Source of the DNA: an uncultured Spirochaetaceae bacterium
GTDB taxonomy: Bacteria; Spirochaetota; Spirochaetia; Treponematales; Treponemataceae
NCBI GenBank assembly: GCA_902772975.1
Contig: CACYCX010000103.1
Coordinates: 1-33,384, forward strand
DNA length: 33,384 nucleotides
Reading direction: 5' to 3'
The notes under the pieces were generated by a model. That model saw only the letters and a program-made list of their open reading frames with translations. It made no database searches and was not told the origin of the DNA. A program made the translations under genes and the position numbers. This document shows, piece by piece, positions 14,807 through 23,497 of the stretch; the stretch's first letter is position 1; every line of letters begins with the position of its first letter.

Positions 14807-15988
14807 TTATACAACTATTTTCTCTACATATTCAAGAAGGTTGTCTGTAAAATTCCCGTTACCAAAAACAAGCTCAGAGAATTTTTCAAAGCCTTTTTTT
14901 ACAGGTGAACTCAAACAGCACTTTAAAAACTCAAAAATTTTTTCTTCGAGTAATGCGTCATTGCCTGCACCATATTCTTTATCGCCGTTATACGCGCGCC
15001 ACATTCCGCTTACAGTTTTGAATGCATCTTCGTCCGATTTTGAATCAAAGCATTTTTCCATTCTGCCAAGAAGCGCATTCACTTTTACAAGCTGATAGTC
15101 GTCCTCCTGAACATACGCATTCCATACAAACGGAATTCCTGAAACGCACGCCCTGGACATGCTGTCTTCGCCTCGGATAAAAAGAATATCCATCGAGCAT
15201 ATAAGCTCATCCCACGCCTCCTGACGCATGAACGGAAGCATTTTGGCATCCCAGCTATGGCGCGCCACTGAAAACGCATTCACAAAGGCTTCTTTTCCCT
15301 GCCCCTGCGCCACAAAAACCTGCATGTTAAAACTTGGGTCACTATTTTTCATAAAGGCTTCAAAACGGTCAAGCGCTTTTATTACAGGCGCAAAGTTCCT
15401 CTCGTAACAGAACATCAGCACTTTCAGTGGCGCGCCACGCCGCTGCGCGTCCGTGAGTGCTGTGCAGAAGCGATGGTGTGATAAATACGGTTCGTCCAAT
15501 ATGAGCCCGGCCGTCCTGTCTGTAAAGCCCGGCATAAAGTTTACTTTCTTTACCTTTATAGAACGCGTCGCCGATTTTAAGCAGTGGAAAGTATCAGCGT
15601 AATCTTCCGCAGTAAGATATTCGATATTTAAAATCTGAACCGTGCGTTCTATCCCGACATCAAACAGTAATCTTTCCAGCCAGGCCGGCCTTCCGCACTG
15701 AAAGCATTCAAAAATAATTTCGGGATTTCTTTTAAAAAACGCATCAAAGCAAAGCTCGTCCGCGTTCCAGTTAAATACCTCAAATCCGTTTGCAATCTGA
15801 AAATCAAGCGCCGGATTTACTTCGGGACAAAGCTTTGAAAAAATTCCAAGGTCACTTACAACAAGCCTTATATTGTAATCAAGTTTTTTTTCAATAATTA
15901 TTTTTTTTAGATTTTTAGAAAGACGCCAGACAAAACCAATGTCGCCAAAATTATCTACTACCTTACAAAGAATCGTTATGTCTTTCAT
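14807..15988 (-). CDS. earP: EF-P arginine rhamnosyltransferase EarP
   Basis: The 393-residue inverting GT-B glycosyltransferase moves rhamnose from dTDP-rhamnose to Arg32 of EF-P. N-terminal KVVDNFGDIGFVWRLSK carries D12 and D16, matching the essential Asp pair of characterised EarP. CPEVNPALDFQIANGFEVFNW and NIEYLTAEDY follow. The C-terminal nucleotide-sugar site FIRGEDSMSRA has the conserved Glu. The ATG lies 11 bp after the stop of the unknown gene upstream, without a clear Shine-Dalgarno sequence, so coupling is likely. Operation requires dTDP-rhamnose synthesis genes elsewhere in the genome. Confidence 0.93.
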   Translation of the reverse strand: MKDITILCKVVDNFGDIGFVWRLSKNLKKIIIEKKLDYNIRLVVSDLGIFSKLCPEVNPALDFQIANGFEVFNWNADELCFDAFFKRNPEIIFECFQCGRPAWLERLLFDVGIERTVQILNIEYLTAEDYADTFHCLKSATRSIKVKKVNFMPGFTDRTAGLILDEPYLSHHRFCTALTDAQRRGAPLKVLMFCYERNFAPVIKALDRFEAFMKNSDPSFNMQVFVAQGQGKEAFVNAFSVARHSWDAKMLPFMRQEAWDELICSMDILFIRGEDSMSRACVSGIPFVWNAYVQEDDYQLVKVNALLGRMEKCFDSKSDEDAFKTVSGMWRAYNGDKEYGAGNDALLEEKIFEFLKCCLSSPVKKGFEKFSELVFGNGNFTDNLLEYVEKIVV

Positions 15989-15999
15989 CTATGATTTAA

Positions 16000-16455
16000 T
16001 TATTTAAGAAGGGCTTTAATTTTTGCTGCAACATCGGCTGCCTTTGACTGAGTATTAAAACAGCAGGAATAAGTTTTGCCTTCAATTTCGAATGTTACAT
16101 CAAGAACAAATTTAGTTGAATTAAAAAATATGTCGTACCATTTTTTTTCTCTTTCAACAATTACAAAATTCTTTACTGCATCAAAAGAAAAAAACTGTTC
16201 CTTTGGCGCTTCACCCTGAGAGGCTGCGCGGAACATTGACATCATCATCGACTCATACGGATGAGCATAAAAATAAAAGCTATGCTCGCACACAACAAGA
16301 AGTCCCCAGACAAGATTTGTCCCGGCCTGAGGAACAAGCTTCATGGCTTCAAATGTTTCATTATTCGCCTGAATGTTTATCATCTCAATGCTCTGAACCT
16401 TATCATTAACACGAGATGAAAATTCCTCAAAAAACTTCTGCTGTGCGTTATCCAT
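16000..16455 (-). CDS. Conserved-looking cytoplasmic protein of unknown function
   Basis: This 151-residue soluble protein has no signal peptide or membrane segment. A helical start (DNAQQKFFEEFSSRVNDKV) is followed by alternating strands such as LVWGLLVVCEHSFYFYAHPY, FVIVEREKKWYDIFF and FVLDVTFEIEGKTYSCCFNTQ. The final helix is SKAADVAAKIKALLK. The pattern of strands plus a last amphipathic helix would fit a PH-like fold, but this is only a shape argument. The ribosome site AGGA lies 6 bp before ATG 16455. It lies between the immunophilin and earP genes in one probable operon. Confidence 0.7.
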   Translation of the reverse strand: MDNAQQKFFEEFSSRVNDKVQSIEMINIQANNETFEAMKLVPQAGTNLVWGLLVVCEHSFYFYAHPYESMMMSMFRAASQGEAPKEQFFSFDAVKNFVIVEREKKWYDIFFNSTKFVLDVTFEIEGKTYSCCFNTQSKAADVAAKIKALLK

Positions 16456-16482
16456 AGCTTTTCCTGTTTATTTGACTGTAAA

Positions 16483-17550
16483 TTATTTTGCTGAAATAAG
16501 CTCTACATCAAAGCAGATATACGAAGCCGGAGGAATTACTCCAGGATATCCCTGCTCACCGTAAGCCAAATCAGGTGGAAGAATAATTGTGCGCTTTTCG
16601 CCAAGCTTCATCTGCTGAACCATAATGTCAAAGCCAGGAATCATCTGTCCGCCGTCTGTCATAAACTCAAGCGGTCCGCGTCCTTCTGACTTATCAAATA
16701 CGCTTCCGTCAAGAAGATAGCCCTTGTAATGAACAGAAACCATCTTTCTTGAACCGCAAACGTCGCCTTTTCCTTCGCCTAATACCTTATAATAAATTCC
16801 GTTGGAATCCTTTTCTACTCCCGGGAATTTTTTCTGAATCAACTTAACCTGTGCAGAATATTTAGCTTCTTTTTCTGCCTTTGCCTTTGCACGAAGCTCT
16901 CCTACAACTGAATCAAATTCAGCCTGAGTTGCCTTAAATGCCTCTGCATCTGTGCCCTGACGGATAATCTTTACGCTCTTGATTTTATCGCCCTGCTTTG
17001 TTCCGTTAACGGCTTCCATTCCAGAAAGAACTTTTCCAAAAATCGTATGCTTTCCGTTAAGCCATGTTGTCGGTACAAGAGTGATAAAGAACTGGCTTCC
17101 GTTTGTTGCCGGGCCTGCGTTTGCCATAGCAAGAAGTCCTGGTTCTGTAAATTTATACTTGCTTACGATTTCATCCGGGAATCTGTATCCTGGACCACCG
17201 CGTCCTGTTCCTTCAGGATCTCCACCCTGAATCATAAAGTCCTGATCATCACCGTTATTCTTGCTGATTACACGATGGAAAGTAAGTCCGTCATAAAACG
17301 GCTTTCCATTTGCTGCATCAAGCTTTCCTTCTGCAAGACCGGCAAAGTTAATTACTGTAAGCGGTGTGTCCTTATAATAAAGCTCGATTACAATTTCACC
17401 TGCAGTAGTATCCATTACTGCAAAAACACCTTCTTTTCCATTCAAAACATCCATCGCGTTTTTCTCCGTTTTTTTAGACTGTGCATGCCCGCAGCTTGTT
17501 GCAATAAACATCGCTGCAAGCAAAGTAAACATAATATTCACCCGTTTCAT
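16483..17550 (-). CDS. Cyclophilin-FKBP fusion peptidyl-prolyl isomerase lipoprotein
   Basis: The 355-residue protein has a lipoprotein signal (ATSC, Cys20), then a cyclophilin domain (about 42-195) with FHRVI, DFMIQGGDPEGTGRGG, MANAGPATNGSQFFI and TWLNGKHTIFGKV. A charged helical linker (about 205-240, AKAKAEKEAKY) leads to an FKBP domain (about 255-355) with VSVHYKGYLLDGSVFDKS, FMTDGGQMIPGFDIMVQQM and AYGEQGYPGVIPPASYICFDVEL. Both active sites look intact. It should act as a periplasm-facing foldase with two isomerase activities. Dual-family immunophilins have been reported in Treponema and a few other organisms, so the fusion is rare but not new. Confidence 0.93.
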   Translation of the reverse strand: MKRVNIMFTLLAAMFIATSCGHAQSKKTEKNAMDVLNGKEGVFAVMDTTAGEIVIELYYKDTPLTVINFAGLAEGKLDAANGKPFYDGLTFHRVISKNNGDDQDFMIQGGDPEGTGRGGPGYRFPDEIVSKYKFTEPGLLAMANAGPATNGSQFFITLVPTTWLNGKHTIFGKVLSGMEAVNGTKQGDKIKSVKIIRQGTDAEAFKATQAEFDSVVGELRAKAKAEKEAKYSAQVKLIQKKFPGVEKDSNGIYYKVLGEGKGDVCGSRKMVSVHYKGYLLDGSVFDKSEGRGPLEFMTDGGQMIPGFDIMVQQMKLGEKRTIILPPDLAYGEQGYPGVIPPASYICFDVELISAK

Positions 17551-17580
17551 TTTTCCCCGCCAGATTATTTATTCAGTTTA

Positions 17581-18348
17581 TTAAAATTGAAGCAAGAACC
17601 ATCTGAACACAGCTTCAAGCCGCGCCAGAAAGGAATTGTTCATCTTTTTTTCAAACATCGAAACCTTATTAAAGTCTGCATACATCGCCATATAAACATC
17701 ATAGGTGTCACCTTTATCTACGGCGTAAACAACAAGCTTAAAGTTTCCGGGCTTTACGGCTTTTATGGGACCATAAGCCATAGTCGTAGTATTACGCATG
17801 AACATGGCGACTTCTTTTTTAGTCTGAAGATAGCTTGTGTCGTAATAATTTTTTCCGAATGAATGGTCTTCCATTACAACAGGAAATTCAACTCCATCAG
17901 CCGAGCCTTCCAGATCATCGGGCAGCTCGTTTTTTGATTCAAGACTGTCTATGCGGTGAGCAGTTTTATAAAGAATATCCCAGCGCTTTCTTGTATGAGA
18001 ATAATAAAGCATTCCTTCCATTTTAGAAATTGAACGCATTATTTTGGAAATGTCTTCAATCGTAACAGGATTTTCAGAAATTTCCGATTTTTTAATCTCA
18101 TAAAGCTTTTCTGCAGAATAGCCCATTTCAGAAGAAATGCTTCCAAAAACGCGCTCCTTTACCTTAGAAGCAAGGCTTCCGTCCGGTACAAGCGTTACCT
18201 CCTGATCCTCAAGCGAAAGAATATGCTGAGTCTCCTTGTATTCCCTTCCTCCCAAATCAGGCTCCGAAAGCTTTGATTTAGAATTTGAAGCAAATACCGA
18301 AAAAGTAACGGCCGCTGCAATACCAATTACAAAACTAATCCTCTTCAC
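17581..18348 (-). CDS. Exported protein of unknown function
   Basis: This 255-residue protein has a type I signal peptide (cleavage near FSVFA-S, residue ~21) and no lipobox. The mature part is soluble, with SSEMGYSAEKLYEI, SISKMEGMLYYSHTRKRWDILYKTAHRID and FKLVVYAVDKGDTYDVYMAMYADF, ending in a hydrophobic FLARLEAVFRWFLLQF helix. It may belong to a spirochaete-restricted DUF family (I thought of DUF6675), but I cannot confirm this. The start is GTG, with AAGGA 7 bp upstream. It lies between jag and the immunophilin gene, suggesting an envelope role. Confidence 0.7.
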   Translation of the reverse strand: MKRISFVIGIAAAVTFSVFASNSKSKLSEPDLGGREYKETQHILSLEDQEVTLVPDGSLASKVKERVFGSISSEMGYSAEKLYEIKKSEISENPVTIEDISKIMRSISKMEGMLYYSHTRKRWDILYKTAHRIDSLESKNELPDDLEGSADGVEFPVVMEDHSFGKNYYDTSYLQTKKEVAMFMRNTTTMAYGPIKAVKPGNFKLVVYAVDKGDTYDVYMAMYADFNKVSMFEKKMNNSFLARLEAVFRWFLLQF

Positions 18349-18387
18349 TCATTCATCCTTTTTTTAAGGTTTCTCGATTAGAAAACC

Positions 18388-19080
18388 TTAGACAATACCC
18401 TTATATATAACTCTTACCTGTTTATATAAACCATCGCCCTCTGATTTAGTTTCAATATCAGGAATATCATTAAGTGTAGTATGAATCAAGCGGCGCTCAA
18501 ACGGATTCATCGGTTCAAGCAATGTTGAATTGCGTGTCGAGCGAACTTTGTCTGCTGTAGTATATGCAAGGCGTACAAGCGATTCCTCGCGGCGGATGCG
18601 GTAATTTTCTGTATCGAGAATTACGCGTACATCCTCATGACCAAGGTGGCCGGCATATACGTTAAGCAAAAGCTGCAATGCATCGAGATTTTTTCCTTTG
18701 CGTCCGATAAGGATTGAAGAACTCTTTGAATCAAGCTTAAGCCCGATTTTGCGGTCTTCGCGGAACATAACGTCAACCTTTGCGTCATATCCCATTTTTG
18801 AAATTACTTCTGTAATGAATTCAATAAGTTTTTCTTCAAATTCACCCTGCGGAAGCGGATCTGCAACCTTGGCTGCCTTTACAGCCGGAGCGTGATGCTC
18901 AGAAGAAGCAACAGCTGAATCCTCTGTGTGAACACGAATTTTTACAAATCCCTTCTTAAAAAGCGAATTTTTCTGCGTTTCAAGAATTTCTACATCGAAC
19001 TGGTCCCTTTCAAGACCAAGCTCATTTACTGCCTTTTCAATGGCTTCTTTTTCTGTTTTTCCTTCATACTCATATGTCAT
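18388..19080 (-). CDS. jag: Jag/KhpB (EloR) RNA-binding protein
   Basis: The 230-residue protein has the Jag-N domain (residues 1-50, YEGKTEKEAIEKAVNELGL and KKGFVKIRV), a KH domain (about 85-150, with the IGRKGKNLDALQLLLN GxxG loop) and an R3H domain (about 155-210, MNPFERRLIHTTL). KhpB/EloR proteins bind RNA and influence cell elongation in Gram-positives. It lies 18 bp after yidC as in many bacteria. The stop codon is part of an inverted repeat, AAGGTTTTC/GAGAAACCTT, that lacks a T-run. Confidence 0.92.
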   Translation of the reverse strand: MTYEYEGKTEKEAIEKAVNELGLERDQFDVEILETQKNSLFKKGFVKIRVHTEDSAVASSEHHAPAVKAAKVADPLPQGEFEEKLIEFITEVISKMGYDAKVDVMFREDRKIGLKLDSKSSSILIGRKGKNLDALQLLLNVYAGHLGHEDVRVILDTENYRIRREESLVRLAYTTADKVRSTRNSTLLEPMNPFERRLIHTTLNDIPDIETKSEGDGLYKQVRVIYKGIV

Positions 19081-19098
19081 AATGTGTACCTCACAAAA

Positions 19099-20925
19099 TT
19101 ATTTTCTTTTTCCTTTACCCTTTGCTTTAGGCGGAAGCTTTACAACGTTATTTGTATTTGATTCTGCCTTGCGTTTTGCCATGCTCTTATTGATTATAAC
19201 CTGCTGACCCATCTGAATCACGTTGCTGACTGTCCAGAAAAGAATCAATCCGGCCGGCGCGTTATAGAACATAAAGAAAAACATGAGCGGAAGTCCGTAT
19301 GTCATGAACTTCATCTGGCCGCTTGTTGCCTGAGAACCCATTGAGCTTCCAAGCTGAGTTACTTTTCCGTACATAAACTGCGTAATAAGGTAAATCAACG
19401 GAAGAACCCTGATGTGGCTTCCGATAAGCGGAATACTGTGCTTGAACATATAAACACTGTCGCCGCTTGAAAGGTCATCGATCCAGCCCTTAATAAAGCC
19501 AGCTCCGCGGAATTCAAAATAATTGTTGAAAAGATTATACATTGCAAAAAGGAAAAGCATCTGGAACACAAGCGGAAGGCATCCGGACATCGGATTGTAG
19601 CCTGATTCCTTGTAAAGCTTTGCCGTTTCCTGCTGAAGCTTTTCCGGCTGATTCTTGTATTTTTCCTGAATTGCCTGCATCTTAGGCTGAATTTCCTGCA
19701 TTTTGAGCGTTCCAAGCGAAGACTTCATTGTAAGCGGGAAAAGTGCAAGCTTAAGGATAATAGTAAGAATAATGATACTTACGCCCCAGTTCGGAATGAA
19801 CTTATAGATAAGCTCCATAAAGAACTTGAGAATAGCCTCTATCCATCCAAAAAATCCGTTTGATTCCAGACATTCTGTAAGGCGGAGTGTTTCAAGATTC
19901 CATTTATTTGAATCTGCAGCGTTATATTTTTTAAGCTCTTTTTCGCTTCTTGGACCTACATAAATATAATACTGATCGTTAACCTTTTTATCACTGAACG
20001 ACTTTCTTACTGCAAAAGCCTGGGCATTTGCATAATTTGAAACTTCAATATTTGTTGAATACCAGGCGTCCTGCATTGAATCGCTTTTTACCGGTACGAT
20101 GATTTCGCAGAAATATTTACCGCCGATTCCAATCCAGTTATATGATTTATTGAACTGCTTAAATTCCTTTGTACCCAGGCGCTTTCTCTTTCCCTTTCCC
20201 TCGCTCATCGAAAGGAAAGAGCGGCTTTCGTAACGGTCAACCTTTGGATCAAAATACGGACCAACCTGAGGTGAAGTCCTTAATGAATAAGCTGCATTTA
20301 AGCCGCTGTCTGTTCCGTAATTAAAGCCGGCAAAATCAGCGTCGCCGTCTACGACAACATTAAGCTTAAACATATATTCGCCGGGAATAAAAGTGTACTG
20401 CTTGATTAAAGTAAAATCCTTATAAGTTTTTGCAAAAGCGATTTTTTTTGTACCATCAGCTTCCGGCTCAAACTCTTTTACGACAAACAAGTCATTTACG
20501 ATGCCTTTTTCGGCGCCGCCAAACGAAAGCGCAAACGCCCTGTTCAGCGAGGAAATATTGTCCGCCATTTCGACGCCTTTTTTAGTCTTGTTGTCAAAAT
20601 GTTCAGTCAATTCGTATCCAATTACGTCGCCGCCGCGGTTAGTAAATGTTACCTTAACTTTGTCGGTTTCAATTGTATAAATCTCTTCTGAGACAGCCTG
20701 TTCGCCAGAATCAGCCTCAGTTATAGAAAATTCTTTAACTGACTGTTCTGTTTCTTCCTGTACCAATGCGTCCTGGCCGCCTTCTCCAGCCGCGGCGGCT
20801 TGCTGAGCCTGCTGTTCTGCTATCTGCTCCTGAGTCGGCGCCGGAAAAAATTTTACCTGAACTATGGTATAGCCTATAAGAACGATGGCAGAGCAAATAA
20901 TTGCCATCAAATAATTTTTGTTCAT
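19099..20925 (-). CDS. yidC: Membrane protein insertase YidC
   Basis: The 608-residue insertase integrates membrane proteins with or without SecYEG. TM1 spans residues ~5-24 and a Glu/Gln-rich linker leads to the large periplasmic P1 domain (about 80-340). The conserved five-TM insertase core (about 360-590) has WGVSIIILTIILKLALFPLT, MQEIQPKMQAIQEKYKNQPEKLQQE, YNPMSGCLPLVFQM and FMFYNAPAGLILFWTVSN. A basic tail ends KGKGKRK. The length and P1 domain are of the Gram-negative type. AGAGG precedes ATG 20925. Confidence 0.97.
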   Translation of the reverse strand: MNKNYLMAIICSAIVLIGYTIVQVKFFPAPTQEQIAEQQAQQAAAAGEGGQDALVQEETEQSVKEFSITEADSGEQAVSEEIYTIETDKVKVTFTNRGGDVIGYELTEHFDNKTKKGVEMADNISSLNRAFALSFGGAEKGIVNDLFVVKEFEPEADGTKKIAFAKTYKDFTLIKQYTFIPGEYMFKLNVVVDGDADFAGFNYGTDSGLNAAYSLRTSPQVGPYFDPKVDRYESRSFLSMSEGKGKRKRLGTKEFKQFNKSYNWIGIGGKYFCEIIVPVKSDSMQDAWYSTNIEVSNYANAQAFAVRKSFSDKKVNDQYYIYVGPRSEKELKKYNAADSNKWNLETLRLTECLESNGFFGWIEAILKFFMELIYKFIPNWGVSIIILTIILKLALFPLTMKSSLGTLKMQEIQPKMQAIQEKYKNQPEKLQQETAKLYKESGYNPMSGCLPLVFQMLFLFAMYNLFNNYFEFRGAGFIKGWIDDLSSGDSVYMFKHSIPLIGSHIRVLPLIYLITQFMYGKVTQLGSSMGSQATSGQMKFMTYGLPLMFFFMFYNAPAGLILFWTVSNVIQMGQQVIINKSMAKRKAESNTNNVVKLPPKAKGKGKRK

Positions 20926-20993
20926 TCTGAACCTCTTAATTAAATAAAGTAAAAGAGTTTACCAGAAATGAAAAATACCTATAGATTTAGAAA

Positions 20994-21257
20994 TTATGGA
21001 ACAGGGTCGTATCCGCCCGGGAAAAATCTATTACAGCGTAATATTCTCTTGCAAGACATCATTCCGCCCTTAATAACACCATATTTTGCTATTGCTTCCA
21101 AAGCATAATTTGAACAGGTAGGATAATACCTGCAGCAAGGTGGAAAAAGAGGAGAAATGAATTTTTGATAGAATCTAATAAATAGACAGAAAAACTTTGA
21201 GAAAAGTTCAGAAAACTTCATGGAAAGTTTTGAAAACTTTAAAGTAAGTTTTATCAT
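20994..21257 (-). CDS. yidD: Membrane protein insertion efficiency factor YidD
   Basis: The 87-residue protein carries the YidD core [33 protein letters not shown]...[18 protein letters not shown]. The ~25 residues before the core form an amphipathic Phe/Lys-rich repeat ([17 protein letters not shown]), longer than usual. The start overlaps the rnpA stop (ATGA). It assists YidC-dependent insertion. Confidence 0.9.
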   Translation of the reverse strand: MIKLTLKFSKLSMKFSELFSKFFCLFIRFYQKFISPLFPPCCRYYPTCSNYALEAIAKYGVIKGGMMSCKRILRCNRFFPGGYDPVP

Positions 21258-21616
21258 TCCCTTACAAGACCTGCCTTGTTACATAATGTACGAAATTGAA
21301 CACACCTTGTGCTGAACGAGTCATTTCCGGGATACACTAGAAGAAGCATATCGTATCCGGTGTTCAGGAATGTTTTATAAAATCGATAGACTTCACGGCT
21401 GTAGCGTTTGCTTGCATTGCGTTGTACTGCGTTGCCGTAGCCGCGCGGAAGAGGGAAGGCTATCCGGTTAAAATCATTATCACTTTTAGCAAAAAATAAT
21501 TTAGCTCCGGATACGCTTACCTTTTTTCCGTTTTTGAACAGATTCTTTATTTCGGCAGGATTTTTAATTCTTTCTTCGCGTCTGAATTTTCCTGCCATTA
21601 CAAAGTCTGTCTCCAT
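21254..21616 (-). CDS. rnpA: Ribonuclease P protein component
   Basis: The 120-residue basic protein has the RnpA signature [16 protein letters not shown] (usual RNxxKRxxRExYR) and the N-terminal [19 protein letters not shown]. It binds the RNase P RNA and helps cleave 5' leaders from tRNA precursors. The start could be ATG 21616 or the in-frame ATG at 21598; neither has an ideal ribosome site. It lies 17 bp after rpmH and overlaps yidD. Confidence 0.92.
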   Translation of the reverse strand: METDFVMAGKFRREERIKNPAEIKNLFKNGKKVSVSGAKLFFAKSDNDFNRIAFPLPRGYGNAVQRNASKRYSREVYRFYKTFLNTGYDMLLLVYPGNDSFSTRCVQFRTLCNKAGLVRE

Positions 21617-21633
21617 AGGTATTTTACCAAAGA

Positions 21634-21789
21634 CTAGTATTTTTTCTTTTCGTCACAAACTGAAAGCTTTCTTCTTCCTTTAGCACGGCGGCGTGCAAGA
21701 ACCTTGCGTCCACCCTTTGTGGCCATTCTTGCGCGGAATCCAAATTTTCTGTTGCGTTTTACTTTGCTCGGTTGATATGTCCTTAACAT
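21634..21789 (-). CDS. rpmH: Ribosomal protein L34
   Basis: A 51-residue frame begins [20 protein letters not shown] and continues [23 protein letters not shown], the complete L34 signature. A short non-standard tail (VCDEKKKY) follows. AAGGAG lies 8 bp before the ATG. It is first in the rpmH-rnpA-yidD-yidC-jag series. Confidence 0.97.
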   Translation of the reverse strand: MLRTYQPSKVKRNRKFGFRARMATKGGRKVLARRRAKGRRKLSVCDEKKKY

Positions 21790-21850
21790 GGCATATTCTC
21801 CTTATTTTAAAGAGCACATGGCTCTAGAATTTACTAAAATGTAGTAATAG

Positions 21851-21880
21851 AATATATCATTAATTTTTGCTATTGGTCAA
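21851..21880 (-). promoter_or_regulatory. Promoter of the rpmH operon
   Basis: TTGACC (21875-21880), 18-bp spacer, TATATT (21851-21856), on the minus strand. It overlaps the last codons of the DciA-like gene. The leader is about 55 nt and contains an AGAGCC/GGCTCT-like short inverted repeat (near 21812-21827). Confidence 0.6.
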
Positions 21881-22402
21881 CATGCTATTTTTTAAATCTT
21901 CAAATAATTTCTTCATGGATTCAGGCATTTCTTCATTTTTGCGCTCATTCTGACCCGAATTTTTATTCCGAATACCCATTTCTGAAAGCGCTTTTTCTGT
22001 TTTTTCTTCCTGCTGCTCGATTTTTTTACGCAGGATTTCCTTTTCTTTCTGTATTTCTTCTTCCTGACTGAAAAGCTTAATGTCGTTTCCCTTTAACCTG
22101 AATGCAATAGTCTTTATTTTAAGCTCGGGAACAATCATGTTAAGTCCCTTTAAAATAAAACCGCGGTGCAGCTGAAGCATTTGTGACCAGCCCGGATGAT
22201 CTGTTTCTACCAGAAGCACGTCATTTTTTAAATCGATTACCTTACTGTGAGAAGCAAGCTTTTCGCCGTTTGGCTTTATCTTTAATACAGTTTTTTTCCA
22301 GGCGTTTACTACATTATTGCTTTTTTCAAGCTCGGCCGAATTTATATTTTCAAAAAAGCTTTCCAAAATCTGATTTGAACTTTTTATATCGTAATCATTC
22401 AT
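21860..22402 (-). CDS. DUF721 (DciA-like) protein
   Basis: This 180-residue protein has an N-terminal DUF721 domain (about 1-95) with NVVNAWKKTVLKIKPNGEKLASHSKVIDLKNDVLLVETDHPGWSQMLQ-type sequence. A long charged coiled-coil tail (about 105-180, EEEIQKEKEILRKKIEQQEEK) follows. DciA-type DUF721 proteins load the replicative helicase DnaB in bacteria lacking DnaC/DnaI, which fits the recF-dnaN-dnaA context. I take ATG 22402, with AAGGTG 6 bp upstream, over a GTG at 22411; it overlaps the recF stop by 8 bp. Confidence 0.85.
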   Translation of the reverse strand: MNDYDIKSSNQILESFFENINSAELEKSNNVVNAWKKTVLKIKPNGEKLASHSKVIDLKNDVLLVETDHPGWSQMLQLHRGFILKGLNMIVPELKIKTIAFRLKGNDIKLFSQEEEIQKEKEILRKKIEQQEEKTEKALSEMGIRNKNSGQNERKNEEMPESMKKLFEDLKNSMLTNSKN

Positions 22403-23495
22403 GCCATTCACCTTTTTCTATCGTAAAAACCTTTGTCGTAGAATGCCTGTATCTTTCATATGGTTCACCCGGTAAAAATGTACAGAAAAGCTGATCATAA
22501 TCAGGCAGCATCGAAGTCAATTTCTGCCTTTTGTCAGGATCAAGCTCCAGCATAACATCGTCCATCAAAAGAACAGGCTTTTTTCCGGTAATCTGACTGA
22601 AGTATACAGCCTGCGATACGCGCATCAATAATGCGATAAGACGTCGCTGCCCCATGCTTGCAACAGGAACAAAAGGCTTTCCGTCCTTAATAAACCTTAT
22701 TCTATCACGATGAGGACCACTTAAAGAAGTTCCCATTATTAAATCCTGCTCGCGCTTAGAACGAAGAATATTAAGAATATAATTTTCATCAAATTTTTTT
22801 GTATCTTTATCTTCAGGACTTAATTTCCAGGAAGGCTCGTAGACAATCGTAACTCCGTTTATGCCGGTAACATCTTCATAAATTTTTGTAAAAATATCAT
22901 TGAACTTAAATACGGTAATTTTTCTTTTTCGCTGAATTTCAATTCCGTTATTTACAAGCTGAACATCGTAAATATCAAGCATTTCTGTCTTTTTTTCCTT
23001 TAACAGAATGTTTCGGTTTTTTAATGTCTGCTTGTAACGCCTTATTACATCAATATAAAGAACATCATACATAGAAAGGCTCTGATCCAGAAAAAAGCGG
23101 CGCCTTTCAGGTTCGCCAGTTACAAATTCGAGATCATCATGGCAAAAAAGAATACACGGCATCGTATTGATTAAGTCTTTCCGGTCCTTAACGACCTTAC
23201 CGTTTTTTTCTATTCTCTTTTTGCCGTCTTCATAAAAAATATTTACGCTTCGACTGGCGCCGCTTTCTTCCTGATAAAATGACTTTACCGAAAAATTTTT
23301 TTCACCAGTCCTGATTATGTCTGTATCTGTATGTGTTCTGAAGGAATTTCCGTACGAGCAGTAATACAACGATTCAAGAATGTTGCTTTTTCCCTGACCG
23401 TTTTTACCAACAAAATAGACCTCTTTTGAAAGGAGGTCTATCGTATCGTTCTTTAAATTGCGGAAATTATAAAAAGAAAGACTTAAAAAAGGCAT
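22395..23495 (-). CDS. recF: DNA replication and repair protein RecF
   Basis: The 366-residue SMC-like ATPase acts in gap repair and loads RecA with RecO/R. Walker A is GKNGQGKSN (about 33-41). The ABC signature SMGQRRLIALLMRV and Walker B VLLMDDVMLELD follow in the C-terminal part. Length is normal. It starts 2 bp after the dnaN stop and overlaps the DUF721 gene, so dnaN-recF-dciA form one unit. Confidence 0.97.
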   Translation of the reverse strand: MPFLSLSFYNFRNLKNDTIDLLSKEVYFVGKNGQGKSNILESLYYCSYGNSFRTHTDTDIIRTGEKNFSVKSFYQEESGASRSVNIFYEDGKKRIEKNGKVVKDRKDLINTMPCILFCHDDLEFVTGEPERRRFFLDQSLSMYDVLYIDVIRRYKQTLKNRNILLKEKKTEMLDIYDVQLVNNGIEIQRKRKITVFKFNDIFTKIYEDVTGINGVTIVYEPSWKLSPEDKDTKKFDENYILNILRSKREQDLIMGTSLSGPHRDRIRFIKDGKPFVPVASMGQRRLIALLMRVSQAVYFSQITGKKPVLLMDDVMLELDPDKRQKLTSMLPDYDQLFCTFLPGEPYERYRHSTTKVFTIEKGEWHE

Positions 23496-23497
23496 TA

